Source: Verrucomicrobia bacterium UBA673 (GTDB lineage Bacteria; Verrucomicrobiota; Verrucomicrobiia; Limisphaerales; UBA1096). Taken from it: a DNA stretch of 47,978 nt. Location of the stretch: positions 1-47,978 of the forward strand of contig DBNL01000101.1 in assembly GCA_002299785.1 (NCBI GenBank), written 5' to 3'. Below the pieces are notes generated by a model. That model searched no databases. It was not told the DNA's origin and saw only the letters and a program-made list of their open reading frames with translations. Made by a program: the position numbers and the translations under genes. Of the stretch, positions 8,787 to 17,321 are shown in pieces. The first letter of the stretch is position 1, and the number at the start of each line of letters is the position of its first letter.

Positions 8787-10037
8787 TCAAAATTCAAATT
8801 TTACGTCACCCAAGCGGGAGGCGATTTCGTTGATTACGCGATCCTCATCGGCTTCATTCTTAGCGTCGAACGTTACACTGAAGCGGATCGCTGATTCGGC
8901 GTCGTCCCACGGCACGGTGGAGATAAGTTTTTCGCGGATGAGCCACTGCGAAAGGGCTTCCCCGTTTTCGAAGTCTTCACGCTTACCGTCGGCCTTGATC
9001 GCCGCCTTGGCAGCGCTCATGTAGAGGAAGAATGAGCCGCCTGATTTGCTGATCTGGAAGCCTGCATTTTGCAGCACGCCGACGAGCTTGTCCATGCGGC
9101 GCGAGTACTTGGCGGCGATGGCTTCGGTGATCTTGGGGTGATCGTAGCAGTAGGCGGCGGCGTTTTGGATGGCGAGGAACTGGCCGGAGTCGCTGTTGTC
9201 CTTCACATCGCCGTAAGCCTTGACGAGCAACGGGTTGCCGACCACAAAGCCGCAGCGCCAGCCGGTCATGTTGAAATTCTTGCTGGTCGAGTGCAACTCG
9301 ATGCCGACATCTTTCGCGCCCGGAGTGGCGAGGAAGCTCAGTGGTTTGTTGCCGTCGTAAACCAAGCCGATGTAGGCGGCGTCGTGGATGACGATGAGGT
9401 TGTTGCCCTTGGCGAAGTCGACGACCTTGGCGAAGAACTCCGGAGTGGCGCTGGCGCCGGTCGGGTTATTCGGATAGTTCAGCACGAGCACCTTGGCCTT
9501 GGCCAATATGTCGGCCGGGATACTGTCGAGGTCCGGCAGATAATTGTTCTCCGCCGTCAATGCGAGGTTATGCACTTGGCCTCCGTAGTACTTGGCGTGC
9601 GTGCCGAGCACAGGATAACCCGGGATGGTCATGAAGACAGCATCTCCGGGGTTGATGAAGGCGGCCGGCAAAATGGAGAGCGCCGCCTTGCTGCCGATGG
9701 AGTGGAGCACTTCCGTTTCGGGGTCTATGCCGCTGACGCCGCAGACATTGTCGAGGAACCGGGCGGCGGCTTCCTTGAGCGATTGGCCACCATTATCGGC
9801 GTAACCGCGGTTGGCCGGTTTTTGTGTCTCCTCGTGGAGTTTGGCGACGACCTCCGGAAAAGCCATTTCGTCGGGCTCGCCGACGCCCATGTCGATGATC
9901 TCAGCGCCGGGGTTGGCCTCAAGCACTGCATTTTTGGCACGCTTGATTTTTTCAAACTTGTAGATGGCCGTGTCTTTTCCGTAGTCGACGCCGCCGATTC
10001 GTTCCGCGAACAGATTTTGAATGTAGCTTTCTGACAT
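8787..10037 (-). CDS. dapL: LL-diaminopimelate aminotransferase
   Basis: This is a PLP-dependent fold type I aminotransferase of 416 residues. It converts tetrahydrodipicolinate plus glutamate directly to LL-diaminopimelate, bypassing the succinylase or acetylase steps of lysine and peptidoglycan synthesis. Visible residues are the PLP lysine K253 in STSKNFNMTGWR, R261, the NYPNNPTG motif (187-194) and D219/Y222 in HDAAYIGLVY. The opening (SESYIQNLFAERIGG) resembles the DapL type found in Chlamydiae, Verrucomicrobia and related phyla, which supports the phylum guess. The start is an ATG; no Shine-Dalgarno sequence is visible upstream. It is divergent from corA across about 280 nt. Confidence 0.9.
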   Translation of the reverse strand: MSESYIQNLFAERIGGVDYGKDTAIYKFEKIKRAKNAVLEANPGAEIIDMGVGEPDEMAFPEVVAKLHEETQKPANRGYADNGGQSLKEAAARFLDNVCGVSGIDPETEVLHSIGSKAALSILPAAFINPGDAVFMTIPGYPVLGTHAKYYGGQVHNLALTAENNYLPDLDSIPADILAKAKVLVLNYPNNPTGASATPEFFAKVVDFAKGNNLIVIHDAAYIGLVYDGNKPLSFLATPGAKDVGIELHSTSKNFNMTGWRCGFVVGNPLLVKAYGDVKDNSDSGQFLAIQNAAAYCYDHPKITEAIAAKYSRRMDKLVGVLQNAGFQISKSGGSFFLYMSAAKAAIKADGKREDFENGEALSQWLIREKLISTVPWDDAESAIRFSVTFDAKNEADEDRVINEIASRLGDVKFEF

Positions 10038-10321
10038 TGTTTATTTTGGGAAACAGCGTTTGGCAAACGTGGCCAAGCCGCGGAAAGCTTATTCGCGAAA
10101 AAAGATTGTGCAAGCCAGTGTGATAAATGCTCGGCCAATTGCGTACTAAATCACAAGAATAAAGTTGCTTAAGAACTTGCTCCTGCGGTTAAAAAAGAGG
10201 AAGTGGGACATTTTGACCAAGCTTTGTGGATTTAAGTTGCTATTTGAATAAGCGGGGGCAGAATCGGGCCACTTTGTCCCTATTTGGGGATTAGATTTGA
10301 ACACTAAAAAACAGCAGTCTT

Positions 10322-11323
10322 ATGGTGAGGTCATTCGCATTTACGACCGAAGGCAAGTTGCACAGCAAGGACATCGAGTTGTTCCTGATGCCCACGCTGT
10401 TGGCGGACACCAAGCTGTTCCTATGGGTTGACCTCGAGGATCCCACACCTCAGGAAACCGGTTTTCTTCTTAAAAACGTCTTCCATTTTCATCCCTTGTC
10501 CATCGAGGACAGCGTGACAGAGAGTCCGTCGCCGAAGGTTGAGGAATATCTGCCGAAGGAGAAAGACGAGTTTTCGCCGTATCTTTTCATGGTGATTCAC
10601 GCAGTGGATTACAGCCGCAAGGACGGGGTGTTTGCGACGTCTGAGCTAAGTTTTTATCTCGGCAAAAATTTCCTAGTGACGTTTCACCGCAAGCCGATGC
10701 GGCCGGTTGAGTTGGCCGGGGAGATGTGCCTGCGAAACACGGCGGACATTGCCACGGAACCGGGCCGGGTGGCTCACACGCTTCTGGATTTGATCGTCGA
10801 GAACTATAAACCGGCCCTCGATGAGTTGGCGATGGAGGTGGCGGAGGTGGAGCAGAAGGCGTTGGCTGATCCCGGCAAGGAGACGCTCAACACGATTTTG
10901 CAGATCAAGAAGGAAGTGCTGCAACTGAGGCAAATTATCAGGCCGCAAAAGGAAGTGCTGAGCCGGTTTGTCTGCGGTGAGTTCAAGCTCATTCAATCCC
11001 ACTTGATCCCATACTACCGTGACGTGTACGACGGGCTTTACAACATCGGCGAGTTGGCGGCGCGGTATGCTGAGTCGCTGACCGGTGTGCTGCAGGTTTA
11101 CCTCAACATGTCCTCGAACAAGACCGGCGAAATCGTGAAGCTACTGACGGTGTTCACCGTGATCACGACGCCGATGATGCTGGTGGGCACGTGGTACGGG
11201 ATGAACTTTCAAGACATGCCTGAGATTGCGGCGGGTAAGATAGGGTATCTTGTGGCGTTGGTGGTGACAGCAATGTCCACGCTGGGGACCATTGTGTATT
11301 TCAAAATCAAAAGTTGGCTCTAA
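10322..11323 (+). CDS. corA: CorA-family magnesium/cobalt transporter
   Basis: The 333-residue protein has a large acidic and helical N-terminal domain and two C-terminal membrane helices. The family-defining GMN motif is at 293-295 (GTWYGMNF), directly after the first helix, and the extramembrane loop MPE follows. The protein ends in a short basic tail (KIKSWL). The pentameric channel imports Mg2+ across the inner membrane. The downstream kinase gene starts 5 nt after its stop codon, so corA may share a transcript with the two-component pair. No Mg-sensing leader was recognised in the 284 nt upstream. Confidence 0.93.
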   Translation: MVRSFAFTTEGKLHSKDIELFLMPTLLADTKLFLWVDLEDPTPQETGFLLKNVFHFHPLSIEDSVTESPSPKVEEYLPKEKDEFSPYLFMVIHAVDYSRKDGVFATSELSFYLGKNFLVTFHRKPMRPVELAGEMCLRNTADIATEPGRVAHTLLDLIVENYKPALDELAMEVAEVEQKALADPGKETLNTILQIKKEVLQLRQIIRPQKEVLSRFVCGEFKLIQSHLIPYYRDVYDGLYNIGELAARYAESLTGVLQVYLNMSSNKTGEIVKLLTVFTVITTPMMLVGTWYGMNFQDMPEIAAGKIGYLVALVVTAMSTLGTIVYFKIKSWL

Positions 11324-11328
11324 GCCGC

Positions 11329-12570
11329 ATGCCTTCGACCAAGTCCAGTTTTGTGGAAAAAGTTCTCGGACGCATTGACGTCTTGAACCCCGAGAATTTG
11401 CAGTCGTTTGTCGAGCGACTTGCCCGGGATCGGTCGTTTCTGGAAACGCTGTTCAACACGATCGAGGACGGTGTGCTCGTTGCCGACCAGGAGGGGAAGG
11501 TCACTTACCTAAACGCCGCTGCGAGTCAGTTGACCGGCTTTGATGAGGATGCGGCAATGGATCAACCCGTGACGCGACTGCTCCCCGAGTTTGACTGGGC
11601 ATCCCTGCAGGCGGCGGATCACGAAGGAGGCCGGAGTGTCATGCGGCGGGAGTTCGAGCTGGATTATCCTCGGAAACGCTTCATCCGGCTTTACGCCGCA
11701 CCGCTCGATGGCGAGGCCATGGGCAGCACCGGCATGGCGCTGATTCTGCACGACGCCACCGAGGCGCGGGAGCAAACTCACGAGGCGATCGAGAGCGAGC
11801 GCATCCAGGCCCTAACCCTGCTGGCGGCCAGCGTGGCCCACGAGCTTGGAAACCCGCTGAATGCCCTGAGCATTCATCTGCAGTTGGTGGAGCGCGAAAT
11901 CCGCAAGCTTGGCCAACCGGCGGGGGGCGTCGAGGGGGGCGTGGCCAAGCGTGAGGGCGATCCCGACGAAGTGAGAGACATCGCCGCTAAGCTGGAAAAA
12001 TACATCTGCGTGGCCAAGGGCGAGGTCAACCGGCTCGACTACATTGTGACCCAGTTTTTGCAGGCCATCCGTCCGAGCAAGCCGAAGCTTAAAAAAAGCT
12101 CACTCAACGACACGATCGAGGAGACGATCGAACTGCTGCGCCCGGAGTTTGACAACCGAGGACAGTCGATCAAGCTGGAGTTCGCGAAGTCGCTGCCCTT
12201 GGCCGTGTTTGACGCCGTGCAGATCAAGCAATCGCTCATCAATCTGATGAAAAACTCGATGCACGCAATGAGCACTGGCGGTGAGTTGGGCATCAAGACC
12301 GGCGAAGCCGGCGGAGGAGTATGGGTCAGCCTAACCGATACCGGCGGTGGGATTCCGCAGGAACAGATCAAGAGGATTTTTGAGCCGTACTACACAACGA
12401 AGGAAAAAGGCTCCGGTCTTGGACTGATGATCGTTCAGCGAATCGTGCGTGATCACGACGGGCGGCTGGAGCTTATGAGCCACGGAGGCAAGGGAACGAC
12501 CTTCCGGGTTTGGCTGCCTCAGGAGGAGCGTCGGCAGCACCTGCTCGAGACGGCAGCCAACGAGACATGA
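11329..12570 (+). CDS. PAS-domain sensor histidine kinase (NtrB/AtoS type)
   Basis: Soluble kinase of 413 residues without membrane helices. A PAS domain (about 37-147) precedes the HisKA domain with the phospho-acceptor H171 in SVAHELGNPLNAL. The HATPase domain has an N-box (LMKNSMHAM, about 306-314), G1 (DTGGGIP, about 337-343) and G2 (GSGLGLMI, about 361-368). The frame is open from a TTG at 11314, but ATG 11329 is preferred. Between the H-box helix and the next helix is a Gly-rich insert (LGQPAGGVEGG, then VAKREG) flanked by two half-copies of the window's palindrome, so the linker looks lineage-specific. Its stop codon overlaps the next gene's ATG, so the response regulator is its cognate partner. 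A cytoplasmic PAS kinase fits nitrogen or redox sensing. Confidence 0.88.
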   Translation: MPSTKSSFVEKVLGRIDVLNPENLQSFVERLARDRSFLETLFNTIEDGVLVADQEGKVTYLNAAASQLTGFDEDAAMDQPVTRLLPEFDWASLQAADHEGGRSVMRREFELDYPRKRFIRLYAAPLDGEAMGSTGMALILHDATEAREQTHEAIESERIQALTLLAASVAHELGNPLNALSIHLQLVEREIRKLGQPAGGVEGGVAKREGDPDEVRDIAAKLEKYICVAKGEVNRLDYIVTQFLQAIRPSKPKLKKSSLNDTIEETIELLRPEFDNRGQSIKLEFAKSLPLAVFDAVQIKQSLINLMKNSMHAMSTGGELGIKTGEAGGGVWVSLTDTGGGIPQEQIKRIFEPYYTTKEKGSGLGLMIVQRIVRDHDGRLELMSHGGKGTTFRVWLPQEERRQHLLETAANET

Positions 12571-13940
12571 ATCCTAACCTACTTATTGTTGACGACGAGA
12601 AGCCGACCCGCGACGGACTGCGCGCCGCGCTGGAGGATCGTTACGAGGTGTATGTGGCCGAGGATGCCGCCTCGGCGGCTAACCTGCTCGAGGCGGAGTC
12701 GTTCGAGGTGTTGCTGACTGACTTTCGGCTGCCGAACAACGAGGACGGGATGAAGTTGATCGCCCGGGCCAAGTCGCTGGCTAAACCGCCGATCTGCATC
12801 CTGATGACCGCCTACGGCTCGGAGGAGTTGGCGGTCGAGGCGCTCAAGCAGGGTGCTGACGACTACTTGGCCAAGGGGCGGATGCAGATTGACGAACTCG
12901 AGACCCGCATTGCCCGGGCTCTCAAGCTGCGCACCCTCGAGAGCGAAAACAAGACGCTTAAGCAGCAATTAAACAAAAAGTTCGGGCTCGAGAACATCAT
13001 CGGCGAGTCGGAGCCGATGCAAAAGGTGATGGATACCGTCAGGCAGGTGGCGCCATCGAGGGCGACTGTCCTGATCCAAGGCGAGAGCGGCACAGGCAAG
13101 GAGCTTTTGGCCAAGGCGATCCACCAACTTAGCCCGCGCTCGAGGCGTCCGATGGTCACTGTGCACTGCGCTGCGCTGTCGCCTACACTGCTTGAGAGCG
13201 AGTTGTTCGGCCACGAGAAGGGGGCATTCACCGGCGCGCATGAGCGTCGTGTCGGGCGGTTCGAGCAGGCCGAGGGCGGCACGTTGTTCCTCGACGAGAT
13301 TGGCGAAATCGACGAGACGACGCAGGTCAAGGTGCTGCGGTTTCTCGGCGAGCGCACGTTCGAGCGGGTCGGTGGCAACAAGACGTTGACGGCGGACGTG
13401 CGAGTCGTCGCGGCCACTAACAAAAACCTGAAGGAGATGGTAGGCAACGGCGAGTTTCGCGAGGACCTCTATTTTCGATTGAGTGTAGTGGAGATTTGGG
13501 CGCCTCCCCTGCGTGATCGCACGTCGGACATCCCGATGTTGGCACTGAGTTTTCTTCGCGAGTTCGCCGAAGAGAACGCCAAGTTGGTGAGCGACTTCAC
13601 CGCCGAGGCGCTGGAGGCGATCATCCGTTACGCTTGGCCGGGGAATGTGCGGGAGTTGCGCACCGCAGTGGAGCACGCCGTGGTTCTGGGCAGAGGTGAC
13701 ATGATCGAGTTGACCGGCCTCCCTCAGTCGGTGCAAAGCCGTGGTGTCATCCAACACGAAAAACAATTGACCCAACCGCTCGTCGACAAGGGCGTGACGC
13801 TGGAGGAGGCCGAGAAGCAGTTGATTATCCGCACGCTCAAGGAATGCCGCGGCAACCGGACGACGGCGGCCCGAAAAATCGGCATCAGCCGCCGGACGCT
13901 TCATCGCAAGCTCAATCGCTACGGCTTGGAGGGAATTTGA
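12567..13940 (+). CDS. Sigma-54-dependent response regulator (NtrC family)
   Basis: 457 residues in the NtrC domain order. The receiver has phospho-acceptor D52 (LLTDFRLPN), T81 and K103. The AAA+ activator domain has Walker A GESGTGKE (about 172-179), the sigma-54 contact loop GAFTGA (about 219-224) and Walker B GGTLFLDEIGE (about 237-247). A Fis-type HTH follows (GNRTTAARKIGISRRTLHRK, near the C-terminus). The ATG at 12567 overlaps the kinase stop (ATGA), implying translational coupling; the frame extends upstream but those residues are not family-like. Target genes are not proven. The two near-consensus sigma-54 promoters near 47.5-47.7 kb make nitrogen assimilation genes plausible targets. 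Confidence 0.92.
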   Translation: MNPNLLIVDDEKPTRDGLRAALEDRYEVYVAEDAASAANLLEAESFEVLLTDFRLPNNEDGMKLIARAKSLAKPPICILMTAYGSEELAVEALKQGADDYLAKGRMQIDELETRIARALKLRTLESENKTLKQQLNKKFGLENIIGESEPMQKVMDTVRQVAPSRATVLIQGESGTGKELLAKAIHQLSPRSRRPMVTVHCAALSPTLLESELFGHEKGAFTGAHERRVGRFEQAEGGTLFLDEIGEIDETTQVKVLRFLGERTFERVGGNKTLTADVRVVAATNKNLKEMVGNGEFREDLYFRLSVVEIWAPPLRDRTSDIPMLALSFLREFAEENAKLVSDFTAEALEAIIRYAWPGNVRELRTAVEHAVVLGRGDMIELTGLPQSVQSRGVIQHEKQLTQPLVDKGVTLEEAEKQLIIRTLKECRGNRTTAARKIGISRRTLHRKLNRYGLEGI

Positions 13941-13994
13941 ACGCGACGTGGCATCAGCGTATCCAAGTATGATCAAGCATCGGCATTACAACGG

Positions 13995-15890
13995 ATGATC
14001 CGGGTTCAGGAAATCATACACAGCCTCGAGGATGGCAATTGGGCCAAGCGCATTCGCGGCTTAGTTTTGTTGTTGCTTATCGGGAGCTTGGGGCTGGTTT
14101 ACCACCTTAACCTCACGCGCAACTTCACCGCACCCGAGGCGATGGACTCAGCGCAACTGGCCCGCAACATCGCTGAGGGACGCGGCTACACCACGCAGTT
14201 CATCCGGCCGCTAAGCCTCGATATTTTGCGGCAGCAAGGTGCTGTCTCTGATGTGGATCTTCGCAGTAAATTCCCCGACATCACCAACCCGCCTGTGTAC
14301 CCGATGCTGTTGGCCGGATTGATGAAAGTGTTGCCGTTTAAGTTTGAAATCGATCTCCAAAAAGCAAACGAGTTTAAGCGGTATCAACCGGAATCCATCA
14401 TCTGGCTGCTAAATCAGGCGTTGTTTTTTGTGGCGCTGATTCAAGTCTTCCGGTTGGGCGAAAAGCTGTTCGACCAGCCGGTGGCCTGGTGTGCGGCGCT
14501 GCTCTTTTTAGGGACGGAACTTTACTGGAAGTTCAGCACATCGGGCCTCCCGACGATGCTACTTCTGGTGCTGTTTATGGCCCTGGCTAAAACGCTCGTT
14601 AGGCTGGATGAGCGGGGGAATGACGGGGTCCCGCGAGGCGGCGGCTGGTTTGCCGGGATGGCGCTTTGGGCCGGCGCGCTGGCTGGCTTGGGTGGGTTGA
14701 CCCGTTACGGCTTTGCCTGGGTGATCCTGCCGGTGCTGGTTTATCTCGGCTGGTTCATGGGCCGGCACCGGGGCCGGACGGTGGGGATGGCGCTGCTTGG
14801 GTTTCTGCTAGTGATGTCGCCCTGGCTGGTGCGGAACGCGCAACTGAGTGGCAACCTGTTCGGTACGGCCGGCTTGGCCCTGTACTCTCAGACCAATGCC
14901 TTCCCCGGGGACACGCTCGAGCGGACCTTGTTTTACGATCGAAGTGACGCACCGGTGAACGATGAGGATGAAATCAAGGTGAGAGTGGTGGATCATGTCG
15001 GACTGTGGGATATCGAGAATAAGCTGAAACGCAACCTCCGTCATTTGCTGGCTCATGAGTTGCCACAGTTCTCCGGCAGTTGGTTTGCGGTGGTTTGCCT
15101 CGTCGGCTTGGTCGTGCCGTTTCGGAACCGCTCGTTGCGGCGGCTGCGGGTTTTTTTGTTGATGACACTCGCGGTGTTTGCGCTTGGTCAAGCGCTTGGC
15201 CGCACACACCTATCAGCAGCCAACAGCACGCTGGCTGAGTTGCTGGCGAGGTCGCTTGGCCAAGATGCACCGGTGACCGCTGTATTGGGCGTGAATGGCG
15301 AAAACCTTTTGGCTCTTCTTGGGCCGGTCTCTTTCCTATTTGGCGCGGGGTTGTTTTTTTCGCTGCTGGACCGGTGGAAAGTGGATCTGCCGGAAATGCG
15401 ATTGGCTGCATCCACAGGGTTGGTCATATCTGCTTCGCTCCCGATGGCCTTGAGCTTTCTACTGCCCCATCCTTATCCCGTGGCTGATCCGCCGTATCAT
15501 CCGGCGCGCTTACAGTCCCTTCGCTTCGTTCCGGCCGAGTATGGCTTGGCTGAGATCAAGGAGGACGACTTGTTGATGAGTGATATCCCCTGGGCCGTGG
15601 CGTGGTATGGCAATCAGCATTGCGTGTGGCTGACCCAAACCGTCAAGCCAGATTTTTACACCATTTACGAGCAGTTTCAGCCTGTCAATGCCTTGTATTT
15701 TACGGAGGTCACCACTGATCAGCGTTACACTTCCTCGGTGCTAAATGCAAATGAGTTGAACTGGGAGCGATTTATGCTGGATATGCAGATGAAGGGGGAT
15801 GTGCCCGATGGATTCCCTATAAAGGCTGTTTCTGACATTTTCGCACCGGACCAATGGCTGTTTTTTGCTGCCCCGGAAGAACAGCCATAG
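13995..15890 (+). CDS. GT-C-like polytopic membrane protein (probable glycosyltransferase)
   Basis: A 631-residue protein with about ten membrane helices. After the first helix a luminal/periplasmic loop carries MDSAQLARNIAEGRGYTTQF (about 51-70), resembling the acidic-residue and A..IA.G.GY pattern of GT39/ArnT-type lipid-linked sugar transferases. A soluble C-terminal domain of about 130 residues follows the last helices. The exact donor and acceptor are unknown. It precedes the beta-barrel and tyrosine-kinase genes, so a role in envelope glycan assembly is reasonable. It contains a degenerate tandem palindrome at 15181 (ALGQALGRT) and another core at 15255 (SLGQDAP), both in a loop between helices. 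Confidence 0.65.
   Translation: MIRVQEIIHSLEDGNWAKRIRGLVLLLLIGSLGLVYHLNLTRNFTAPEAMDSAQLARNIAEGRGYTTQFIRPLSLDILRQQGAVSDVDLRSKFPDITNPPVYPMLLAGLMKVLPFKFEIDLQKANEFKRYQPESIIWLLNQALFFVALIQVFRLGEKLFDQPVAWCAALLFLGTELYWKFSTSGLPTMLLLVLFMALAKTLVRLDERGNDGVPRGGGWFAGMALWAGALAGLGGLTRYGFAWVILPVLVYLGWFMGRHRGRTVGMALLGFLLVMSPWLVRNAQLSGNLFGTAGLALYSQTNAFPGDTLERTLFYDRSDAPVNDEDEIKVRVVDHVGLWDIENKLKRNLRHLLAHELPQFSGSWFAVVCLVGLVVPFRNRSLRRLRVFLLMTLAVFALGQALGRTHLSAANSTLAELLARSLGQDAPVTAVLGVNGENLLALLGPVSFLFGAGLFFSLLDRWKVDLPEMRLAASTGLVISASLPMALSFLLPHPYPVADPPYHPARLQSLRFVPAEYGLAEIKEDDLLMSDIPWAVAWYGNQHCVWLTQTVKPDFYTIYEQFQPVNALYFTEVTTDQRYTSSVLNANELNWERFMLDMQMKGDVPDGFPIKAVSDIFAPDQWLFFAAPEEQP
15181..15194. repeat. Iterated palindrome copy (13/14), start of a degenerate tandem
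   Basis: CGCTTGGTCAAGCG is directly followed, sharing two bases, by CGCTTGGCCG, imitating the tandem at 31 kb. A further CGCTTGGCCAAG lies at 15253-15264. Confidence 0.7.
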
Positions 15891-15951
15891 GTGCTTGATG
15901 CCAACAAGGTTGTGACAATGAAAAAAGCCAAAAAAAATTTGAAAATTGAGG

Positions 15952-15979
15952 TTGACATGACCTGGTGAACATAGACAAT
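15952..15979 (+). promoter_or_regulatory. Possible sigma-70 promoter for the beta-barrel gene
   Basis: TTGACA at 15952-15957 is followed after 16 nt by GACAAT at 15974-15979. It lies in the 150-nt gap before the beta-barrel ATG at 16041, which would give a leader of about 55 nt. The -10 box matches only 4 of 6 bases. Confidence 0.4.
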
Positions 15980-16040
15980 GCCCCTCCATTCAGCCCTACT
16001 GGCCGTTCGGGGTGTTGAATGTGGGTTTTTAATTAAGATT

Positions 16041-17246
16041 ATGAACAGAAAAATTGTTACCTTGGGAGTCGCCGCTTTCGGCGTTGCTGGATTGCAGGCT
16101 GCTGATGCAGGTAAAATCTGGGAAGTGACAGGTTCGTTGCGTGGATTTTACGACGACAACTATACAACCTCGCCCGAGGATCTCGCTGAGGAGAGCTGGG
16201 GTATCGAAGTTAGCCCCGGGATCAATCTCACCATCGGTGAAGGAACGGACTTGGAGTTCAGCGCCGGATACGCGTTCGGCATACGGTACTACGAAGACAG
16301 GGAAACAGACAACGAGGACTACGGTCATGAATTGGGCATCAGCCTCAACAAGGCATTTTCCGATACCTCGGTTTTGCAATTGTCGAATAGTTTAGTGATT
16401 GCCCAGGAACCCGAAATACTGAACGGGGGCACCCCGCTGCGTACCGAGGGTGATAATTTGCGCAACACTCTTTCAGCCGTTTATCGCCAGATTGTTTCAG
16501 GAAACATCAAGGCGGAGCTCGGATACGGGAATTCCTTGTTTGATTATGACGAGGCGTATCACTCTGCGCTCCTGGATAGAACCCACAACCAAGTGAACCT
16601 TGATGTGATTTACGACATGGATCAGACTGAATACTTCGTAGGTTACAAGTTTGCTTCGATCGATTTTGACGGTGGCGATTTGAAGGTACCCGGTTTGTAT
16701 TTCAATTCGGATGCCCGCGACAACGACTCTCATTATGGGTATGTTGGTGTTCGCCACCAACTGAACAAGGAGTTTGTCGCCAGTGCTCAGGCGGGTGCCC
16801 AGTATGTCGACTATTATAATTTCGACTTGATGCCCGGTTTGATACCGGAGGATGAAACCAGTCCGTATGTGAATGCCTCTATGCAATGGGGGTATGCCGA
16901 GGGGAGCCAATTGGTGGCGGGGGTAAGCTTTGCGCGTGGTGCCACCGATTTGCAGGCTGCTGATCAGGAAACCAGCGCGGTCTATGCTCAGTTTCTCCAC
17001 AAAATCACAGCCAAAGTTCACGGGACTTTGACTGCTCGATATCAGGATTCGGAGATTAACGGGGGTGGTGTGCAAGTGGACGGCAAGACGGAGTCTCTAA
17101 TGTTGCTGGGAGCCAGCCTCACCTATGCCATCGCTGACAATATCTGGACCGAGTTGGCCTATAACTTCGACGAGCTCGATTCTGACATACCTCGCCGTAG
17201 TTTTGAGAGGAACTATTTGTCCATCGGAATTGGCACGAGTTATTGA
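16041..17246 (+). CDS. Outer-membrane beta-barrel protein (putative beta-barrel porin 2 type)
   Basis: From ATG 16041 the protein (401 residues) starts with a clear signal peptide (MNRKIVTLGVAAFGVAGLQA, then ADAGK). The rest is alternating amphipathic beta strands with many Tyr/Asp/Asn turns and a C-terminal aromatic strand ending in YLSIGIGTSY, as expected of an outer-membrane barrel. The pattern fits the 'putative beta-barrel porin 2' family found in exopolysaccharide and exosortase loci. The frame is open from 15978, but the region before 16041 is not signal-peptide-like. It sits just upstream of the Wzc-like kinase and is separated from it by a strong terminator, so it may be transcribed alone. 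A role in exopolysaccharide secretion is inferred from position. Confidence 0.75.
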   Translation: MNRKIVTLGVAAFGVAGLQAADAGKIWEVTGSLRGFYDDNYTTSPEDLAEESWGIEVSPGINLTIGEGTDLEFSAGYAFGIRYYEDRETDNEDYGHELGISLNKAFSDTSVLQLSNSLVIAQEPEILNGGTPLRTEGDNLRNTLSAVYRQIVSGNIKAELGYGNSLFDYDEAYHSALLDRTHNQVNLDVIYDMDQTEYFVGYKFASIDFDGGDLKVPGLYFNSDARDNDSHYGYVGVRHQLNKEFVASAQAGAQYVDYYNFDLMPGLIPEDETSPYVNASMQWGYAEGSQLVAGVSFARGATDLQAADQETSAVYAQFLHKITAKVHGTLTARYQDSEINGGGVQVDGKTESLMLLGASLTYAIADNIWTELAYNFDELDSDIPRRSFERNYLSIGIGTSY

Positions 17247-17270
17247 TTTCCTCGAACTAAAACTTTTCTT

Positions 17271-17309
17271 GGGAGGCCAGAAGTGTTTATCTGGCCTCCC
17301 TTTTTTTTT
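17271..17309 (+). terminator. Rho-independent terminator
   Basis: A perfect 11-bp stem (GGGAGGCCAGA at 17271-17281 with TCTGGCCTCCC at 17290-17300), an 8-nt loop and nine T residues follow the beta-barrel gene. The kinase ATG lies only 13 nt past the T run, so partial read-through or attenuation is possible. Confidence 0.93.
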
Positions 17310-17321
17310 AGGTTTTAGAAA

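Noticed and set aside
9069..10034. Long open frame antisense to dapL (321 codons)
   Set aside because: It is a shadow produced by GC-rich codon use; dapL has all catalytic motifs.
10224..10240. Sigma-54-like TGTGGATTTAAGTTGCT upstream of corA
   Set aside because: Only 9 nt separate GG and GC instead of 10, and the -24 element is weak.
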